Shown here piece after piece: positions 61,793 to 64,000 of a stretch of 64,000 nt of DNA. Source of the DNA: Methylophaga thalassica MP (GTDB lineage: Bacteria; Pseudomonadota; Gammaproteobacteria; Nitrosococcales; Methylophagaceae); NCBI RefSeq assembly GCF_000214595.1, contig NZ_AFIG01000002.1, forward strand, positions 82,860 through 146,859, read 5' to 3'. The translations under genes were made by a program, and so were the position numbers. The notes under the pieces were generated by a model. That model was not told the DNA's origin. It worked only from the letters and a program-made list of their open reading frames with translations, and did not search any database. Numbering within the stretch: position 1 is the first letter of the stretch; each line of letters begins with the position of its first letter.

Positions 61793-62767
61793 ATGAAACC
61801 TAACTTAAATGATTTAAAAATTTATAGCGAATTTGCTGTGGCTACAATAGGCAATGATGTTCAAATCATCAAAGAGGGAGAGCAGTGGGAAACCTTATCA
61901 GGTTTATATAAGGAAATACTTGATGTTTATAAACCTGATAAACCAACAGAGGTTAATGATCCCTCAATAGAATGGGATGGTGACAGATGGCGTTGTCAAG
62001 TATACAACTCAGCCTATGGATGGGGATGTGCACTAAGACGAAATCCGAGCAAAATTCCTCATTTAGTTGAGGAGTTAAAATTTATCCCTAATGAGATCAT
62101 GCCTTTGACTCAGGGAACAGGCCTCGTATTGATTGCAGGCCCTACTGGTGGGGGTAAAACAACGACGATGGCTTCGATATTAGATTATCTCAGTCAATCA
62201 AAAAGCTTAGGTCAAACAGTAACGATTGAAGAGCCAATCGAATACATGCATACAAACCCTCTTATTACACAGCGAGAAGTCGGTGTAACCGTAAATGGCT
62301 TTTTTGAAGGTGTTCATGAAGCAATGAGACAGTTTCCTAAGAATATTGTCATAGGTGAAATTAGACATCCTGATACTGCTGAGGCGGCAGTCCAGGCTGG
62401 TCTAACCGGTCATAGAGTATTTGCAACTTTACATGCTGAAAACATTGCTGATGTTATAACTAGAATGTTTGCGTTACTTGACGATCAACATGACCAGCTA
62501 TTCCCTCAAGCCTTACAAGGAATAATTTGTCAGCATTTAGTTCACGGTGTGGATGGCAATACATACTGTATATACGAGAGTATCAGGGTCACTCAACAAG
62601 TAAGAAGTATATTGACTGAAGGAACTACAGCACTTCCAAGATTAAACCACGAAATGTATCAGCAGAAACGAAAAACACTGTCTGAATTTGCTCACAAGTT
62701 AGTCATATCAGGTCAACTTCATCCAGAAGAAGTCACCAGATGGAGCAAAAACATTCAACGTTTTTAA
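61793..62767 (+). CDS. PilT-type retraction ATPase
   Basis: 324 residues. GPTGGGKTTTMASILDYL (Walker A), TIEEPIEYMH (Asp box), RQFPKNIVIGEIRHPDTAEAA (Walker B), AGLTGHRVFATLHAEN (His box) identify a secretion ATPase. The lack of the GspE N-terminal domain and zinc site and the overall size put it in the PilT/PilU retraction group. R64 itself has no such ATPase (its gene called pilT is a lytic transglycosylase), so this pilus may retract. 54 bases separate it from copy B. Confidence 0.82.
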   Translation: MKPNLNDLKIYSEFAVATIGNDVQIIKEGEQWETLSGLYKEILDVYKPDKPTEVNDPSIEWDGDRWRCQVYNSAYGWGCALRRNPSKIPHLVEELKFIPNEIMPLTQGTGLVLIAGPTGGGKTTTMASILDYLSQSKSLGQTVTIEEPIEYMHTNPLITQREVGVTVNGFFEGVHEAMRQFPKNIVIGEIRHPDTAEAAVQAGLTGHRVFATLHAENIADVITRMFALLDDQHDQLFPQALQGIICQHLVHGVDGNTYCIYESIRVTQQVRSILTEGTTALPRLNHEMYQQKRKTLSEFAHKLVISGQLHPEEVTRWSKNIQRF

Positions 62768-62777
62768 TCTGGTTCTA

Positions 62778-62809
62778 AAACAAACAGTTAAGGCCATAAA
62801 TGTTTGTTT
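62778..62809. terminator. Hairpin after the pilus operon
   Basis: AAACAAACA and TGTTTGTTT pair across a 14-base loop, between the pilus operon and the convergent CDF gene. AT-rich stem, so weak. Confidence 0.45.
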
Positions 62810-62868
62810 ATGTCTTCCTTGATTAGTTTCAGAAGATAAAGCTTTAACAGACAGCGTAAGTTACGTAT

Positions 62869-63834
62869 CTACTTAGTAGTTTTGTCTGACTTTTCATGAT
62901 TGTGCCTTGGCTGAAATATTTCATGATCTTTAGAATCATCAGCAATAAGGCTGCACATCACACTCTCTTGACGCCAATCAAGCGCAACTGTCGCATGATC
63001 AATATTGAAATGCGATCGTAGTTCTCTTTCAACTAATTGCTCTATTTTACGAGCAGGCTCACTTTCCACTGGCCGTACATGAAGAGTGGCCATCCTGCGC
63101 CCTGAACTGATCTGCCACGTGTGGATATGACTGACAGATTCAATTTCTGGGATAGTCTTCATTAGATGGTTTTCTATCTCTTCTGGGGAAGCACCTTCAG
63201 GTACCCCCTCAAGAAGAATATGTAGAGATTGACGGAGTAGTTTCCATGCAGTTCGCAAAATAAGAAGAGAGACGATGATGGAGAGAATTGGGTCAACTGG
63301 TGTCCAATTTGTGTAATAGATAATGATAGCTGCCATTATAGCCCCTATCGATCCCAGTAAATCTCCAAGCACATGTGCAATAGCACCTCTAATATTGACG
63401 TGCTCGTTATCACCACGTGAGAGTATCCACAACGCGAGAATATTAACTAAGAGGCCTGCTATAGCAACGATTAACATGGGGCCACTCAGAATTTGGGGCG
63501 GCTCCTGAATTCGCTCCCAAGCTTCGAAAAATATCCAACCCACAATAATAAACAGTGTCACAGAGTTAATGAAGCCAGCAATAACTTCAAATCTAGAGTA
63601 ACCGTAGGTTCGCCTTGTATCCGGCTTTCTCCTTCCTATTCGAAAAGCTATATATGCCAGAGCTAATGCCGCAGCATCTGTAAACATATGACCAGCATCA
63701 GCAATCAATGCAAGTGACCCGGAGATAATACCTCCGGCAATTTCTACAATCATAAATGAAAAAATTAACAAGAAAGACACAAAGACTTTTTGTTCATTTT
63801 GGTTGTTTAGCATGGACTCATGAGAATGTGGCAT
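62869..63834 (-). CDS. CDF-family metal exporter (CzcD type)
   Basis: 321 residues. Six helices, with DAGHMFTDAAALA and AHVLGDLLGSIG as the paired His/Asp metal site in helices 2 and 5, and a cytoplasmic C-terminal domain (HIHTWQISSGRRMATLHV) with the usual His residues. The end DHEIFQPRHNHEKSDK adds more His. It exports Zn, Cd or Co into the periplasm. Start at 63834 after AGAGAG; the longer frame from 63855 has no better signal. Separate from the czc island by 21 kb. Confidence 0.88.
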   Translation of the reverse strand: MPHSHESMLNNQNEQKVFVSFLLIFSFMIVEIAGGIISGSLALIADAGHMFTDAAALALAYIAFRIGRRKPDTRRTYGYSRFEVIAGFINSVTLFIIVGWIFFEAWERIQEPPQILSGPMLIVAIAGLLVNILALWILSRGDNEHVNIRGAIAHVLGDLLGSIGAIMAAIIIYYTNWTPVDPILSIIVSLLILRTAWKLLRQSLHILLEGVPEGASPEEIENHLMKTIPEIESVSHIHTWQISSGRRMATLHVRPVESEPARKIEQLVERELRSHFNIDHATVALDWRQESVMCSLIADDSKDHEIFQPRHNHEKSDKTTK

Positions 63835-63855
63835 AAAAGACTCTCTGATATTCAA

Positions 63856-64000
63856 TGATTAGGCCAGCAACTGCTAGCTTCACATAGCTATAAGTAATAA
63901 TAACAGCAGATGAAAGTTAGATACGCTTTTCAAAGAATGCTTAATCTAATCTTGGTTTAAAACTTACTACTTAATCCTTTCTGTTTATTTGTTTTCTTTT
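63856..64000. other. Non-coding end of the window
   Basis: AT-rich upstream region of the CDF gene up to the window edge. No gene or repeat seen. Confidence 0.5.

Overview
The window looks like part of a large, AT-rich plasmid or chromid from a gammaproteobacterium. A replication initiator gene (8690-9790, minus) sits beside a long array of about 19 degenerate iterons with a perfect DnaA box (9961-10923). The rest combines plasmid backbone genes with heavy-metal, iron and envelope-modification islands. Protein families (CopABRS, CzcCBA, HupE, EptA, DgkA, FeoAB, R64-like type IV pilus) point to Gammaproteobacteria. Nothing in the window fixes the species.

Layout. 1-8340: end of an ion-channel-like gene, then a copper island. 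A minus-strand operon (Met/His-rich periplasmic protein, copA, copB, APC permease, cytochrome c, EamA exporter) diverges from a copper two-component system. 8690-14930: replication origin, small backbone genes and a Tus-like terminator protein. 15188-17100: a more GC-rich cadR/CDF transporter module followed by a broken lspA and a decayed IS481-type transposase. 17281-28514: an envelope and iron island with a two-component system, EptA, PAP2 phosphatase, DUF2231, COG4705 protein, DgkA, LTA-synthase-like sulfatase, methyltransferase and FeoAB. 29164-31440: backbone genes including ssb and a gene resembling a single-strand annealing protein. 31556-41515: a nickel/cobalt/zinc-type island (HupE-like, CzcCBA, M56 peptidase, BlaI-type repressor, MFS exporter with His tail). 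42189-50700: backbone genes with a Cas4/RecB-like nuclease and a CobS-like AAA ATPase / WGR-like / DUF1173 / DUF3150 / CobT-like VWA set. 50822-62767: a type IVb pilus operon whose first two genes together make up a split Cas4-like Fe-S nuclease. 62869-63834: a CDF metal exporter.

Most notable points. (1) A Cas4-like nuclease appears split over two genes, one fused to a CFI-box domain and one membrane-anchored, at the head of a pilus operon. (2) Three identical-length 23-bp palindromes mark a BlaI/M56-controlled metal efflux regulon, two of them in frame inside the start of czcC. (3) An AAA-WGR-DUF1173-DUF3150-VWA cluster of unknown function. (4) A plasmid-borne Tus relative. (5) Several backbone genes follow 70-200 nt leaders with stacked hairpins, some pairing with the ribosome binding site. 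(6) An orphan PilV-type tip fragment lies on the opposite strand far from the two tandem pilV-like genes. All domain calls are from reading the sequence; no database search was possible.
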